From Prorocentrum cordatum (Eukaryota; Sar; Dinophyceae; Prorocentrales; Prorocentraceae), in assembly GCA_963575745.1 (NCBI GenBank), contig CAUYUJ010016301.1:205387-269386 (forward strand): DNA of 64,000 nt, given 5' to 3'. The translations under genes and the position numbers were made by a program. The notes beneath the pieces are model-generated. The model searched no databases. It saw only the letters and a list, made by a program, of their open reading frames with translations, and was not told where the DNA came from. Shown piece after piece: positions 11,321 through 22,621 of this stretch (its first letter is position 1; every line of letters begins with the position of its first letter).

Positions 11321-11399
11321 ATACACGAGCCCCGTGCTGTGGAGGGGATGGTGCCACAAGAAGGTGTCCCCGAAAGTCCTCCTCCAAGGTCCCCCCGCG

Positions 11400-11605
11400 G
11401 GCCGAACATTGAAATGCGATGCATCATCGGGCTGGCACGCGTGTGCACTAACAGGCGGGCCGGGTCCGGCGGGCGTGTCGGGTCGAGCGGGCGGATCCTA
11501 ACGGGTGGGGCGGGTCGGGTGGGCGGGACAGTGAAGTATGATGAATCATCGAGTTGGCACGCGTGTACCATAACGGGCGGGACGGGTCGGGCGGGCCTAG
11601 TGGCG
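11400..11605 (+). repeat. GC-rich duplication
   Basis: ATGCATCATCGGGCTGGCAC then GCGTGT, and ATGAATCATCGAGTTGGCAC then GCGTGT, start two similar units near 11420 and 11540. Each is followed by GGGCGGG(A/C)CGGGTC-type sequence. Confidence 0.55.
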
Positions 11606-11614
11606 GGAGTAGCC

Positions 11615-11862
11615 TCCTATCCCCCTGGGAATAGCCTTCTGCTCCCCACTAGAATATGTTCCTACTCTCCTGGGAGTAGGCGCCTACTCCACCAGGAGTA
11701 TGCTCCTACTCCAACCAGATTAGGTTCCCACTCCCCTGGAAGTAAGCTCCTGCTCCCCCTGGAATGCGCTCCTACTCTTGGGAGTAAGCTCCTACCCCCC
11801 TGGAAGTAGGTTCCTACTCCCTGGAATAAGCTCCTACCCCCCGAGGGTAGGTCTTCGACAGC
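11615..11862 (+). repeat. 23-bp self-complementary minisatellite
   Basis: About ten diverged units of the form CTCCTACTCCCCTGGGAGTAGG. Because CCTACTCC and GGAGTAGG alternate, every unit can form its own hairpin and neighbouring units can pair with each other. Confidence 0.65.
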
Positions 11863-11907
11863 AAGATTGGGAGGGTTCCAATGTTTTGTTACAACACCTC
11901 TGTTCGG

Positions 11908-12665
11908 ATAAGGAGGAGGAGGAGGAGGAGGAGGAGGAGGAGGACCAATGCAAACCCAATACGCAGCGTCGATGTTGCAATAAACCCTCCCTTCAATTTG
12001 TCCCTGCGCATGTCCTTACAATAATTTACTGTCATTGTGGGAAGTGGCACATCAGAAGACAACCGTCTCATAATCCTCAATCGTGCCAACAACACAATTC
12101 CTGTGACTTGAACGCCGCGGATCAACGTGATTGTTGCGTCCTGACAATCCTAAGTCGCACAAGAACACCATTCCTGGGACTTCAACACCGCGACTCAACG
12201 TGACTGTCGCCTCCTGACAACTCTCAACCGCGTCAGAGCACCATTCCTGGGACTTCAACCATACGAACCCTCGAAACTGTCGCGATCGTTTTAGAAGAAT
12301 GTGCGCGACGCTAGCGAGAGCCATATTTTGAAAAGGAACCGCCGTCCATCATTGACACGGTTGCGAACTTTTCAAACGAATGTGCGCGGCGCTTACGCGA
12401 GAGCCACATTTTGACCTTCAGCCACTCTCCACACTTGAAACTGCTGCAAGTTTTTCAGACGAGTGTGCGTGGGGCCAATGCGAGAAACACATGTTGAAAA
12501 CCACCCTCGAGCGTCCGCACGTGAAGCTGCTGCAAGTTTCAAGCTTCCAGACCACACATGGGGAACATGTCTCAGGCGAAATGTCCGGCCCGCCCTACCG
12601 ACACGTCTTGGGGTGCGACAAGGAGGAGATGCTCAAAGAGAGGAGATGGAGAAGGAGATGCCGCG
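11908..12665 (+). repeat. Composite family M, copy A
   Basis: Order: GGA array (11910-11943), tail (CCAATGCAAACCCAATACGC and GATGTTGCAATAAACCCTCC), then 72-bp units ending GGGACTTCAAC near 12106, 12178 and 12251. Next come 82-83-bp units with GCGAGAGCCACATTTTGA at 12314, 12397 and 12480, then a cap (TCTCAGGCGAAATGTCCGG, GGGGTGCGACAAGGAGGAG). See copies B-E for the same order. No coding sense is conserved because indels vary in phase. Confidence 0.7.
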
Positions 12666-12889
12666 AAGCACTGCACGCAGGCGCATTCACTTCACGAGGG
12701 AAGAGAAGAGGCATCTCCAATGGCACGATGCGTCCCAGTCGCCCCACTCCGTTCGACAGCGGCATCGGAGAAGGGTCCTGAATATACAGCGATTATTTGG
12801 TGTTAAACTTATATGGGGGGCAGCAGCGCTGTGAAACCACCAGGCCCTTCCGACAGCCGTCAGGAAATAACAGAAAATATAGGTACCCC

Positions 12890-13375
12890 TCTTCTTCTCC
12901 TCCTCCTCCTCCTCATCCTCCTCCTCTTCGTTCTCCTATTCCTCGTCCTCTTGCCCATCAAGCGGCGCCTCACTCCTTCTGCTCATGCCTCCTCCTCCTC
13001 CTCCTCCTCCTCCGCCTCCGCCTCCTTCCACTGCTGCTGCTGCTGCTCATTCTGCTCCTCCAACGACCTGCTCTCTCTCCTCCACCTGCTCCTACGACGA
13101 CGACGACGACCGTGGACCACGACCACGGCGAACACCACCAGAGCGCGCGCGGGAGCGGGCACGGGCAGATGGGGAGGAGTTAGGGGTAAGGGAAGAGGGG
13201 AGGGGTGAAGGAGGAAGGGGGGGATGAGGACGGGGGGGAGGAGGGAGGGGAAGGAGGAGGAGGGGGGCAGGAGGGGTTCAGGAGGAGGGGAAGGGGGAGA
13301 AAGATGGGGTGGATGAGAAAGAAGGAGAAAGAGAAAAAGGAGGAGGAAGAGGAGGAGGAGGGGGAGAGTGGAAGA
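12890..13375. repeat. TCC array and G-rich tract
   Basis: TCC/CTC array at about 12890-13060, then unassigned sequence, then a GGA/GGG-rich tract at 13190-13370. Confidence 0.6.
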
Positions 13376-13524
13376 CCGACGACGACGACGACGACGATGG
13401 CGACGGAGACGACGGCGACGACGACCCTCCGAGCGGGCGCGAGGGAAAGGAGAATCGCGTGGGGCCAGGTGCAAATAAGTCAGGGAGGTCCGAGATGGCC
13501 AGGGATGCGAACGACGAGGGCGAC

Positions 13525-13555
<31 letters not shown>

Positions 13556-13565
13556 GCGGCGACGG

Positions 13566-13599
<34 letters not shown>

Positions 13600-13615
13600 C
13601 CTCCGCGCGGGCGCG
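13376..13615 (+). repeat. CGA trinucleotide arrays
   Basis: Two CGA/CGG arrays (13377-13425 and 13510-13600) separated by a unique ~80-bp segment. The phrase CTCCG(A/C)GCGGGCGCG follows both arrays, pointing to a duplicated segment. Confidence 0.7.
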
Positions 13616-13795
13616 GGCCCCACGTCCTGGCTCTCGAGCTCGGCGCGCAGCTCCTGCTCCAGAGGGGGACGGACTGGCCAGGAGGAGGGGGCGGGAGGCA
13701 CCGCCTCCTGCCGTATCCCCCCCCCGCCTTGAGGGGAATGGCCAGGGGGGGGCCAGCTTCGGGGGCGGAAGCAGCAGCAGCAGCAGCAGCCACAC

Positions 13796-13931
13796 GACGA
13801 CACGACACGACACGACACGACACGACACGACACGACACGACACGACACGACACGACACGACACGACACGACACGACACGACACGACACGACACGACACCA
13901 CACGACACCACACGACACCACACGACACCAC

Positions 13932-14008
<77 letters not shown>

Positions 14009-14009
14009 C

Positions 14010-14046
<37 letters not shown>

Positions 14047-14052
14047 CGCGAG
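13796..14052 (+). repeat. CGACA pentamer array grading into CGA trimer array
   Basis: Pure CGACA units run from about 13797 to 13897. They then alternate with CCACA variants to 13935, and change into a CGA array ending in CGAGGA at 14052. The stepwise change of unit along one tract is readable directly. Confidence 0.85.
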
Positions 14053-14390
14053 GACGACGAAAATGAAGCAGTCCGAAGCCCTTTTGGGGGGGGAGGGGGG
14101 GGCAGGGCCAGGGGAGGCCAGGGGCGGCCAGGGCAGGGCAGGGGAGGGGAGGCCAAGGGAGGCCAGGAGGCTGGAGCCACCAGGGAGGCCGAGGACGGCC
14201 AGGGCCAGGGGGGGGGCAGGATGGATCGGCGAGCTGTGGGAGTCAGCGATGTGCGTCGCCGATAGATCGGCGCGGGAGGCCCCGGATGACGAGGCCGCGC
14301 GTTCCGGGGCGGGTTTGGGGGGGGGGGGCAGGGCCAGGGGAGGCGGCGAGGCCAGGGCAGAGGGGCCAGGGAATGACACGGAGGCGGGAC
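14053..14390. other. Unassigned G-rich sequence
   Basis: GGCCAGGG words repeat irregularly, and two poly-G runs sit near 14085 and 14320. No gene is recognised. Confidence 0.35.
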
Positions 14391-14712
14391 GGCCCAAGAG
14401 CGCCCAAAGACGGCCCACAAGGACCCCAAAAACAGCCCTGGAGGGCCCCAGGAGGCCCTCGAGACAGGCCAGGCGGGATTCAAAGCGGGCCCACAAGAGC
14501 CCCCACGACACTCTCAAAAAGAACCCCCGAGGCTCCCACCTCTTCGGGGAATCAAACTTCCACCAAAGTCGAGCTAGTTGTAGATCGGTCATCGGCCGTG
14601 GGTACTTCTCGCTTCTGCCAGGACAAGAGGCGGCGGTGATTCGCCGTACTGGCAGGCATCCTCGACCCGCACCCCCGTCAATTCATCACAGCGATGCTTG
14701 GCGTGCTGAGCT
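14391..14712 (+). repeat. Family H fragment with degenerate hairpin
   Basis: 10-11-bp units (CCCAAGAGCG, CCCAAAGACGG, CCCACAAGG) at 14391-14520. A degenerate hairpin junction follows: AGGCGGCGGTGATTCGCCGT at 14628-14647, then CGACCCGCACCCCC and AATTCATCACAG ending at 14692, then GATGCTTGGCGTGCTGAG. The order matches the junction at 61.7 kb. Confidence 0.6.
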
Positions 14713-14837
14713 TCAACTCCAAACGCTCCTCGCAGGCCCTTCTTTTCTGTCCATCTCGCCATGACCACTTTCAGAACCGATCCTGGCCATTTTCGCTCCC
14801 AACGCGACCCCAAGACCACCCAAGATCTCTGGGGGGC

Positions 14838-14879
14838 GACGGCGACGACGGCGGCGACGACGACGACGACGACGACGAG

Positions 14880-14914
<35 letters not shown>

Positions 14915-14929
14915 CGATGGCGACGGCGA

Positions 14930-14967
<38 letters not shown>

Positions 14968-15024
14968 GCGACGACGGCGACGGCGACGGCGACTGCGACG
15001 GCGACGGCGACGACGACGACTGAT
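14838..15024 (+). repeat. CGA/CGG trinucleotide array
   Basis: About 185 bp of CGACGA and CGGCGA units, ending at GATCAATCGATCGATCGAT. Confidence 0.85.
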
Positions 15025-15269
15025 CAATCGATCGATCGATTGGCGACCGCAGCAACGACGGCTTTGCGCCCGTCGCCCTGGGAGGAGGGAGGGAGCGAAG
15101 GAGGGGGATGGGATGGAGGAACGGAGCGAGGTGGAGTGGGGCAGGCAGATGGCGGAGGAGGGCGCAGGAGGAGGAGGAGGAGGAGCAGGATGAGGAGGAG
15201 GAGGAGGAGGCGGAGGAGGAGGCTGGTGGAGAAGAGGTTGTTGTTGGCCTAGAGCCAGGCGGTCCATGA
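15025..15269. other. ATCG tract, unassigned spacer and GGA array
   Basis: An ATCG tetramer tract at 15024-15042, then unassigned sequence, then a GGA array at about 15165-15225. Confidence 0.5.
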
Positions 15270-15479
15270 TCAGACGAAGTCGGCGGCAGCGACGGCGACG
15301 GCGACGACGGCGACGGCGACGGGGGCGACGGCGATTGCGACGGCGACGGCGACGGCGACAACGACGGCGACGGCGACGACGGCGACGACGACTGCGACGG
15401 CGACGGCGACGGCGACGGCGACTGCGACGGCGCCGTCACCGCGACGGCGATGGCGAAGGCGACACCGACGACGGCGGCA

Positions 15480-15516
<37 letters not shown>

Positions 15517-15684
15517 GGAGATGACGACGGCGACGGCGACGACAATGGCGACGGCGACGGCAACGGCGACGACGACAGCGACGGCGACGACGACGACAGC
15601 GACGGCGACGGCGACGGCAACAACGACGGCGACGACCACGACGACAGCGACGACCACGACGACGACGACATACGATGACGACAT

Positions 15685-15761
<77 letters not shown>

Positions 15762-15812
15762 GCGGCGGCGACGACGACGACGACGACGACCACGACGGCG
15801 GCGACGAGGGCC
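15270..15812 (+). repeat. CGA/CGG trinucleotide array
   Basis: More than 500 bp of CGACGG/CGACGA units, with a pure CGA block at 15688-15758. Frames read as spurious Asp, Thr or Arg tracts. Confidence 0.85.
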
Positions 15813-16959
15813 GCGCGGGGAGAGCGGGCTGTCCGACAGCACTTGCACGCCCCACGCGCCACAGCTCAGGTACTGCGACAACGCGAGAAATTTGGTCGCC
15901 CTACCTCCTCCAGCGTCGCGCTCAATTATATGCGCATGGGCCCAAGCCTCCTTCGGGTTGCATCGGGCGCAGGTCGCTGCCGAGGGTGCCGAGACTGCGC
16001 CGCGCACGAATCCAACTCAACCTGAAAAAGCGAACGCGTCGGGGGCGACGCCCCAGCCCCCCCGCACTACCCGCGGCCTTTCGCCGCGCGAGAAGACTGC
16101 GCCCAGCGCGCCGCGAGGGCCCTAACACGCCGCTGTCGTTGACCAGATGCGCGAGATAGACCCCCCGGCCACCCGAGAAAGCAGCGCCCTGGACTCCAAT
16201 TACCTACGACCCCCCCTTCGCGCTTCCAACAATCTGACCACTGAAATCCCAAACCTCCAAGAGCGCTCGGACTGGCCACCGCTGCGCCTGCTGAGCTCTA
16301 CGCGGCCCGTGTTGTCAGCATTTCCGAAGGTGACCTGGCGCCCGCCCCTATGGCCCCGCTGCTGAGCGCTTACCGACGCGCCCCGGGTGGTTTCGAGCCG
16401 GGTCTCGAGGGGGGCGATGGCCTGCCCCGCAGCTCCTGCATCCCCGAGGAGCCCCTCGCCCCGCTCAGGCCTGGCCCCTGGCCCGGCTGACGACCGCATC
16501 CACCGCGCTCCAGCTGCTCGGGGCTCCAAAGATGCACGCGTCGCGCTCCGTCGAGCGACGGCGGCCCTGACCAGCACTTTTTGGGCCCGCCTCGGGCGCC
16601 CGCGGGGGCGTTGGCGGCGAGGTCCCTGACGACGCCGAACGACCCGGCCGCGCTGGCTGGGTCCGCCACAGCCCCAAGGGACCCCCCCTGAGGAAGGAGT
16701 CGGCGCGGAACACCTGGTGCTCGTGGCCCGCTCTGCGCCCCCCTCCTGCACATTTCCCCGCGCGGGTTGCCGCGCGCGGGGCCCGGCGCCAATCCTCCGC
16801 GCGGGGTGCGCTGGCACAGGTTTCTCAGGTTTGCCTGGGGCGGCGAAAGCATGGCCGCTTGACGACGTCGCCGGGGCCGACGACCCTGAACTCGCCCCTG
16901 GTGTGCCAGAGCCCTCTTCGTTGGCTTCGCTGGCCGGAGGGGCGGCCGCTCAGCTCAGT
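15813..16959. other. Unassigned GC-rich sequence
   Basis: Several long frames overlap on the minus strand (16852 to 16370, 16817 to 16200), but they are Arg/Gly/Pro/Ala-rich and contain no motif. If the 17-kb fragment belonged to a retroelement, its downstream ORFs would lie here. I could not recognise any. Confidence 0.3.
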
Positions 16960-16964
16960 CTCCG

Positions 16965-17755
16965 CCGACTCCGACGGCGATCCTGTCAAACTCGAGCATT
17001 CTTCTTGCCATGTTCTGCGCTCCGCCTAACTGGACGAGGCGCTCGATGCCTGAGCGAAGCTCCTCATCATCGAAGACATCAGCAGGAAACCGATGATCAG
17101 GCTGCGGGCTTGCTGGTGCAAGTACTCACCCTGCCGCTCCTGCTCCTCCCATCGGATCGTCGGGCCCGCCGCGGGCCCGCCGGCCGTGCCGCCCTTCTTC
17201 TCGGTTGCCGCCGCTGCGGCGAGACGCTGGGAGGCAGCGAGCGCGTCCCTGCACTCCTGGCACTCCACTACACCTGGCGGCAACCCTGCACACACGACCT
17301 TGATCGAGTCGGATGACTCCGAGGCCTGCGCCTTGCACAACGTCTCCTCAGCCGTGGCGAGGTCTTGGCGCAGGCTGTCCGTGGACTCTTGGATGTCGGC
17401 GAGTTCCTTACTTGGGGCCCTCTGGCGAAGGATCTCCTGCGAACGCTCCTCAAGCTTACTGATACTATTTTGGAAACCCTCGCACTTCCAGCGGGCCGCC
17501 AGAACAGTAGGCGGGCGTGTCTCCGTAGCCTTCTTCTCCGTTGCCTCGACCGCAGCGGTAATATCCGTCTCGAAGCCCGCGTCTCGCGTGACTGCCATCG
17601 CCTGCTTGTACGAGGGCGAAGAGCTGCCTCCCCGATGCCGGCTGCCAATGCATTTGTTTCTCACAATACGGCGACCCACTTGCGCGGGACGACCTCTTGC
17701 CCTTGAGTTGCGCCATCTGCTCCTACAGCTGCTTGATGACCTTGTCCTGACTGAA
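16965..17755 (-). pseudogene. Coiled-coil coding fragment, unrecognised, frameshifted
   Basis: A 299-codon minus frame (17925 to 17026) is protein-like only after about residue 105. There follows an acidic/Ala-rich region (DAGFETDITAAVEATEKKAT), a probable coiled coil with ISKLEERSQEILRQR, DSLRQDLATAEETL, and a CxxC pair (ECQEC). The first 50 residues are repeat family M plus poly-Pro from the TCC array, so that start is false. Near 17080 sense moves to another frame reading ADVFDDEELRSGIERLVQLG then AQNMARRMLEFDRI, ended by a TGA near 16950. It could be ORF1 of a retroelement or an exon of a host gene. It is cut at its N-terminal side by family M copy B. Confidence 0.4.
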
Positions 17756-17794
17756 GAATGGCTGCCCTGCGCCCACTTACTTGCCTTGCAGGGA

Positions 17795-18800
17795 GGAGGA
17801 GGAGGAGGAGGAGGAGGAGGAGGAGGAGGAGAAGGAGGAGGAGGAGGACCGGTGTACACCCAAGACTCATCAACGATGTTGGAATACACCCTCCCCACAA
17901 GCTCCTTTTTCATAGGCACCTCCACGGGTTCATGTCCACTGAAGGAAGTGCCCCGTTGGGGGGTAACCGCGTGAAAACCCTGAAGCGGGCCAAAACACCA
18001 TTTCTCATGATTTCAACGCCACGAGATCACCTGGCTGATACGCCTTGAGGATCCTGAATCGTGCCAGGACACCATAGCTGGGACTTCAACGCCACGAATC
18101 AACGTAACTGTTGCGCCCTGACATTCCTGAGTCGCTCCAGAATGCCATGTCTGGTACCTGAACCATGAGAAACACTGGAACTATTGCACATGGTTGTGTT
18201 TAAAACGGCTGTGTGCGGCGCTAAGGCGAGAACCACATTTTGAAAACGACCCGCCCTCACGGATTGTGCGCGGCGCTGAAGGTGGAGCCACATGTTGAGA
18301 CGACCTGCCCTCAATCCGTGAAGTTCTTACAATATTCAAGACGGCGGCGCTACTCCAAGAGCCAGATTTTGAAAACCACCCGCCCTCAATCCGTGAATCT
18401 CTTGCGATGTTGAAGACGGCGGCGTTACTCCGAGAGCCACATTTTGAAAACCATCTGTCCTCAATCCGTGAAGCTCTTGCAATTGTTTAAAACGAACGTG
18501 CGCGGCGCTAAGGCGAGAGGCGCATGTTGAAAACGGCCCGCCTTCAATTCGTGACACTCCTACAATTGTTTGAAAGCAAATGTGCGCGGCGCGAATGCGA
18601 GAGCCACATTTTGAAAACCACCCGCACTGCATGTGTGAAACTGGTGCTGGTTTTTAGGCCTCAAAGCCATTTCAGGCGAAACGCCCGGACCGCCCTTTCG
18701 ACCCGCGTCGGGGTGCGACAGGGAGGAGTTATCTATAAGGAAAACGAACGGAGGAGGAGGTGGAGGAGGAGAAAGAGGAAAGAGGAGGAGAAGAGGGAGG
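17795..18800 (+). repeat. Composite family M, copy B
   Basis: GGA array (17794-17848); tail with ACCGGTGTACACCCAAGACT, ATGTTGGAATACACCCTCC and CCCCGTTGGGGG. Next are 72-bp units with GGGACTTCAACGCCACGAAT near 18081, and six 82-bp-type units with GAGAGCCACATTTTGAAAAC words near 18228, 18283, 18358, 18432, 18514 and 18599. The cap is CAGGCGAAACGCCCGGACC then GGGGTGCGACAGGGAGGAG, and a GGA array (18750-18800) closes it. This is the best copy for defining module order. Confidence 0.8.
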
Positions 18801-19404
18801 ATGGAGGATGAAGGGCTGCAGCGGCGAGGCATCGGCGATGGAACGCGGCGGGGCGCACCTCCAGCTGCCGCGACAGGCCGCCGTCCGGCGGCGCGCGGCA
18901 CGGGAGTGGCTGCGAACTCGCCAGGGACCTCTGGTGTGCGGCGGCGGCGCCGCCGCCGTCGAGCGATCGACCGAGGTTCTCTCCTCCATCCTCCATCCTC
19001 CCCCGTCCTCCCCAGTCCTCCTCCCTCTTCTCTTGCCCCCTCTCCTCCCTCCTCCTCCTCCTGCTCGGGGAGGGGGGGCGCACAGGTGGGTTAGGGGCAG
19101 AGGTGGGTCAGGATGAGGCTCGCACGAAACGGCGCGTGTCAGAAGGAGAAGTGAGTAGCCAGCTGGGTTCGTTCCCTGACCCACCCTCAGGGTCCCCCCC
19201 TCTTCGATACCCCGACCTGCTCCTGCGCCTCCTCCTTCCCCTTCTCCTTTCCGGTTCCTCGAGGCAGGCCCGCGCTCGGACCGCCCACCCGGCCGCCGCG
19301 AGGGAACAGGCTCCTCCCTTCCTGCCGCGGGCGGCCTCCTGGTGCCTGCCCCGCGGCTGTTCCCTCCTACGGCCGAGGGCCAGGAGGACGGCGCCGACGT
19401 GGAC
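18801..19404. other. Unassigned, TCC-rich in part
   Basis: Impure TCC/CTCC tract at about 18978-19065. The remainder is GC-rich with overlapping Arg/Pro/Ala-rich frames and no motif. Confidence 0.35.
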
Positions 19405-20733
19405 GCGGGCATCTTCTTCCTCCTCTTCCTCCTCCTGCTCCTCCTCCTCCTCCTGCTCCTGCTCCTCCTCCTCCTCTTCCTGCTCCTCCTCCTCCTCCTC
19501 TTCCTTCTCCTCCTCCTGCTCCTCCTCTTCCTCCTCCTCCTCCTGCTCCTCTTCCTCCTCCTCCTCCTCCTCCTCCTCCTTCTCCTCCTCCATTCCTATT
19601 CCTTATGGATAACTTCTCCCTGTCGCACCCCGAAGCCAATTTTTAGGGTTGGCCGGGCGTTTCGCCTGAGACTCCCTCACAATTTATGAATCTGAAGCTC
19701 ACACTTTGGAAACAGCTTCACAAATGGAGGGCGGGTGGATTTCCAAATGTGGCTCTCGCTTCAGCGCCGCGTACATTCGCTTTAAGATTTGCAAGAGCTT
19801 CACGGATTGAGGTTAACCCGGTTTCAAAACGTGGCTCTCGCCTTAACGCCGCGCACATTCGTTAAAAAATGCAGGAGCTTCACGGATTGAGGATAAGCAG
19901 CTTTCAAAATGTGGCTCTCGCCTTAGCGCCGCGCTCATTCGTTATAGATATTTGCAAGAGCTTCATGGATTGACGGCGGCTCCTTTTCAAAATGTGGCTC
20001 TCGCCTTAGCTCCGCGCATATTCGTTCATATCAGCCAGCGTCGACTCCAAATAGAGCGGACGACTCAAGTCAACGGATCAGAGGAATCAAGCATGCTTGA
20101 AATCCGCAACTCAGCAAACAAGCAAGCGTGCAAGCAAGCGCGCAAGCAATCAAGCGCGCAAGCAAGCAAGCGTGCAAGCGCGCAAGCAGGCAAGCAAGCA
20201 GGCATAGGCATAGGCATAGGCATAGGCGTAGGCATAGGAGTTAGGGGGAGGCATCGGCATATGCATAGCGGCATAGCCATAGGAATAGGGGGGCATAGGA
20301 ATTAGAAGGGTGGGGGGGGGCAACGGACCAGGTTTGAGCTAGGACTCCTCTAGGCCAAGCCTATTAGGATAATAACAATTGCAAAAGTTTCACGGATCCC
20401 CGCGATCAAATTTTGGAAGGATTCAGGATTTCGCGGGTGCAACAATTACGTTGGTTCGCGGTGTTGCAATCCCAAGAACTGCGTTCTGGCACGATCCAGG
20501 ATCGTCAAGACGCAACAGTCAGGTTGATCCGTGGCATTGGAATCCGGAGAACAGTGTTTTGGCATGCTTCTGGGTCTTCAAAGATTCTCTTCCAACGAGG
20601 CAGATCTTTCAATGGAACTGAACCGTTGTGGGGCCTATGAAGAGGAAGCTTGATGGGGGGCGTATTCCAACATCGTTGATGGCTCTTGGGTTTACACTGG
20701 TCCTCCTCCTCCTCCTGCTCTTCCTCCTCCATT
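19405..20733 (-). repeat. Composite family M, copy C, with internal insertion
   Basis: Reverse orientation. TCC array (19410-19590), cap (TGTCGCACCCCGAAGCC, GGGCGTTTCGCCTGAGACTC), and four 82-bp units with AAAATGTGGCTCTCGCC at about 19744, 19823, 19905 and 19990. A foreign block (20105-20300) follows. Then come 72-bp units (GACGCAACAGTCAGGTTGA near 20508), the tail (CCAACATCGTTGATGGCTC, GGGTTTACACTGGTCC) and the TCC array (20699-20730) shared with copy D. Confidence 0.75.
20105..20300 (+). repeat. CAAG tetramer and GCATAG hexamer arrays
   Basis: AAGCAAGCGTGCAAGC-type 4-bp units (20115-20200) pass into GCATAG 6-bp units (20200-20300). The block interrupts composite copy C between its 82-bp and 72-bp modules. 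Confidence 0.75.
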
Positions 20734-21730
20734 CCTACTCCTTATCAATAACTCCTCCCTGTCGCGCCGCGAGGCTGTTCGAAAGGGAGGGCCGCGCGTT
20801 TCGCCAGAGACGTCTTTACCGCTTCTGATCCTGAAACTCATAAGTTGGCAAGAACTTCACAAATGGAGGGCGGGTGACTTAGACAATGTGGCTCTCGCCT
20901 TAGCGCCGCGCGCATTTGTTAAAACAGGTGCAAGAATTTTGCGGAGTGACGGCAGGTCGCTTTCCGAATGTGGCTCTCGCCTGAGCGCCGCCTACACTCG
21001 TCTAACAAAATGACAGTAATTTCTCGGAGGGAGGGCGGATGGTCTTCAAAATGTGGCTCTCGCCTTAGCGCCGCGCACATTCGCTTTTTAACAAAAAACT
21101 GCAACAGCTTCACGGAGGGAGGGCGGGTCGTTCTCAAAACGTCCCTCTCGCCGCGCTCGTTCGCTCGTCTGGAAAACTTGCAGGAGCTGCACGGGCGGCT
21201 TGCTGGTCATCTTCAACGTGTTGCTCTCGTCTTAGCGCCGCGCACATTCGTCTGAACAAATGCAACAGCTTCACGGATCGAGGGCGGTTCTTTTTCAAGA
21301 TGTGGCTCTCGCCTTAGCGCCGCACGCATTTGTCTTTCTTCTTATATAAAAAAGAGTCTCATTTATTCCCATGGCCAACGTATCGGCAATTGTGTTTTGG
21401 AAGGATTTAGGACTGTCAGGGCGCAACAATTATGTTGATGTGCGAAGTTGAAGTCCCAGGAATTGCATCCTGGCGCGATTCTGGATCGTGAAGACGTAGC
21501 AGTGACATTGATTTGTGGCGTTCGAATCCCGAGAATGATGTTTTGGCACACTTCAGGGTCTTCAAACGATTGTCTCCCAACGGGGCACTTCCCTCAGTGA
21601 AAATTAATCCTTGCAGGTGCCTATCAAGAGAGAGTTTGGAGGGAGGGTTGATTCCAACATCGTTGATGAATCTTGGTTTACACTGGTCCTCCTCCTCCTC
21701 CTCCGCCTTTTCCTCCTCCTCCTCCTCCTC
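20699..21730 (-). repeat. Composite family M, copy D
   Basis: Starts at the TCC array that ends copy C. The cap is TGTCGCGCCGCGAGGC and GCGCGTTTCGCCAGAGACG. Six 82-bp units follow with TGTGGCTCTCGCCT or variants near 20889, 20970, 21053, 21144, 21221 and 21301, then 72-bp units (21400-21560), tail (TCCAACATCGTTGATGAATC, GGTTTACACTGGTCC) and TCC array (21690-21770). C and D are therefore head-to-tail copies sharing one microsatellite. Confidence 0.75.
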
Positions 21731-21770
21731 CTACTCTTCCTCCTCTCCCTCCTTTTCCTCCTCCGCCTCT

Positions 21771-22310
21771 GCACTGGGTGCCTCTGAGGTCAGATGTCCC
21801 CTCTGGGACCGCCTGATGCTTTCGGAGGCCGTCTGGGGGGCCTCTCTGCGCCATCTTGGGGCCCTCTCAGGGCGCGTACAGTCGGACCGCTGAAATAAGG
21901 AACGCCAGACACGGAATGAAGGCCTTTTCTGGTACCACAAAAGCCTGTGTGCACGAGGAAGGCTAGAAGAACAGTCATGGAAGGACCTGAGGAACATCCA
22001 GCCCCTCCTGAGCCCAACCTGCTCGGTATTTCGGCACCTTGCCTGAATGGGGCACACCAGGCCCCCCCCTGGGGATAGAGAGAGGTCACTGCACCGGCCT
22101 TGCAGACGTGCCGCAGCGGATTTCTGCGTGGACTTCTGCGTGGATTTTTGCCCGAAGCGGCGAGCGAAAAACAACATGAATTTCGCGTGGGTTATGTTTG
22201 GTCTTCATTCCTGGCTTAAACAAATCCACACGAAATCCAAATCTGGAGCGAAACTCTCCGGGACACTCCGGGCCCGACGGCGACGGCGACGACGAGGAAG
22301 AAGGGGAGGG
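21771..22310. other. Unassigned, short reverse family H tract
   Basis: 21795-21870 carries GGGGGCCTCT and CATCTTGGGGCCCTCTCAGG words like reverse family H. The remainder is unrecognised. Confidence 0.35.
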
Positions 22311-22560
22311 GAATGGCAACCCTGGGGGGCGCGATCCTCCTCCTCCATCCTCGATCCTCGATCCTCATCCTCCATCCTCTATCCTCCCTCCTCCTCCTCC
22401 CTCCTCCTCCTCCTCCTCCTCCTCCTCCTCCGACTCCTCGCTCTCCTCCTCCATCCTCCTCCTCCTCCTCCTCCTCCATCCTCCTCCTCCTCCTCCTCCG
22501 ACTCCTCGCTCCTCCATCCTCCTCGCTCTCCTCCTCCATCCTCCTCGCTCTCTTCCTCCA
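22311..22560 (+). repeat. TCC microsatellite
   Basis: About 230 bp of TCC with ATCC and GACTCCTCGCTC interruptions that themselves recur. Confidence 0.8.
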
Positions 22561-22621
22561 TTTCCGGCGTGCCGAGCTCCGCCCGCCGTCGTCGCCGCCA
22601 CCGCCGTCGTCGGTCGCCGAT

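Noticed and set aside
18190-18660. Relic dinoflagellate spliced leader in the 82-bp unit (GAGCCACATTTTG)
   Set aside because: The likeness to the known leader is limited to a few scattered bases, and the expected full word is absent from every unit examined.
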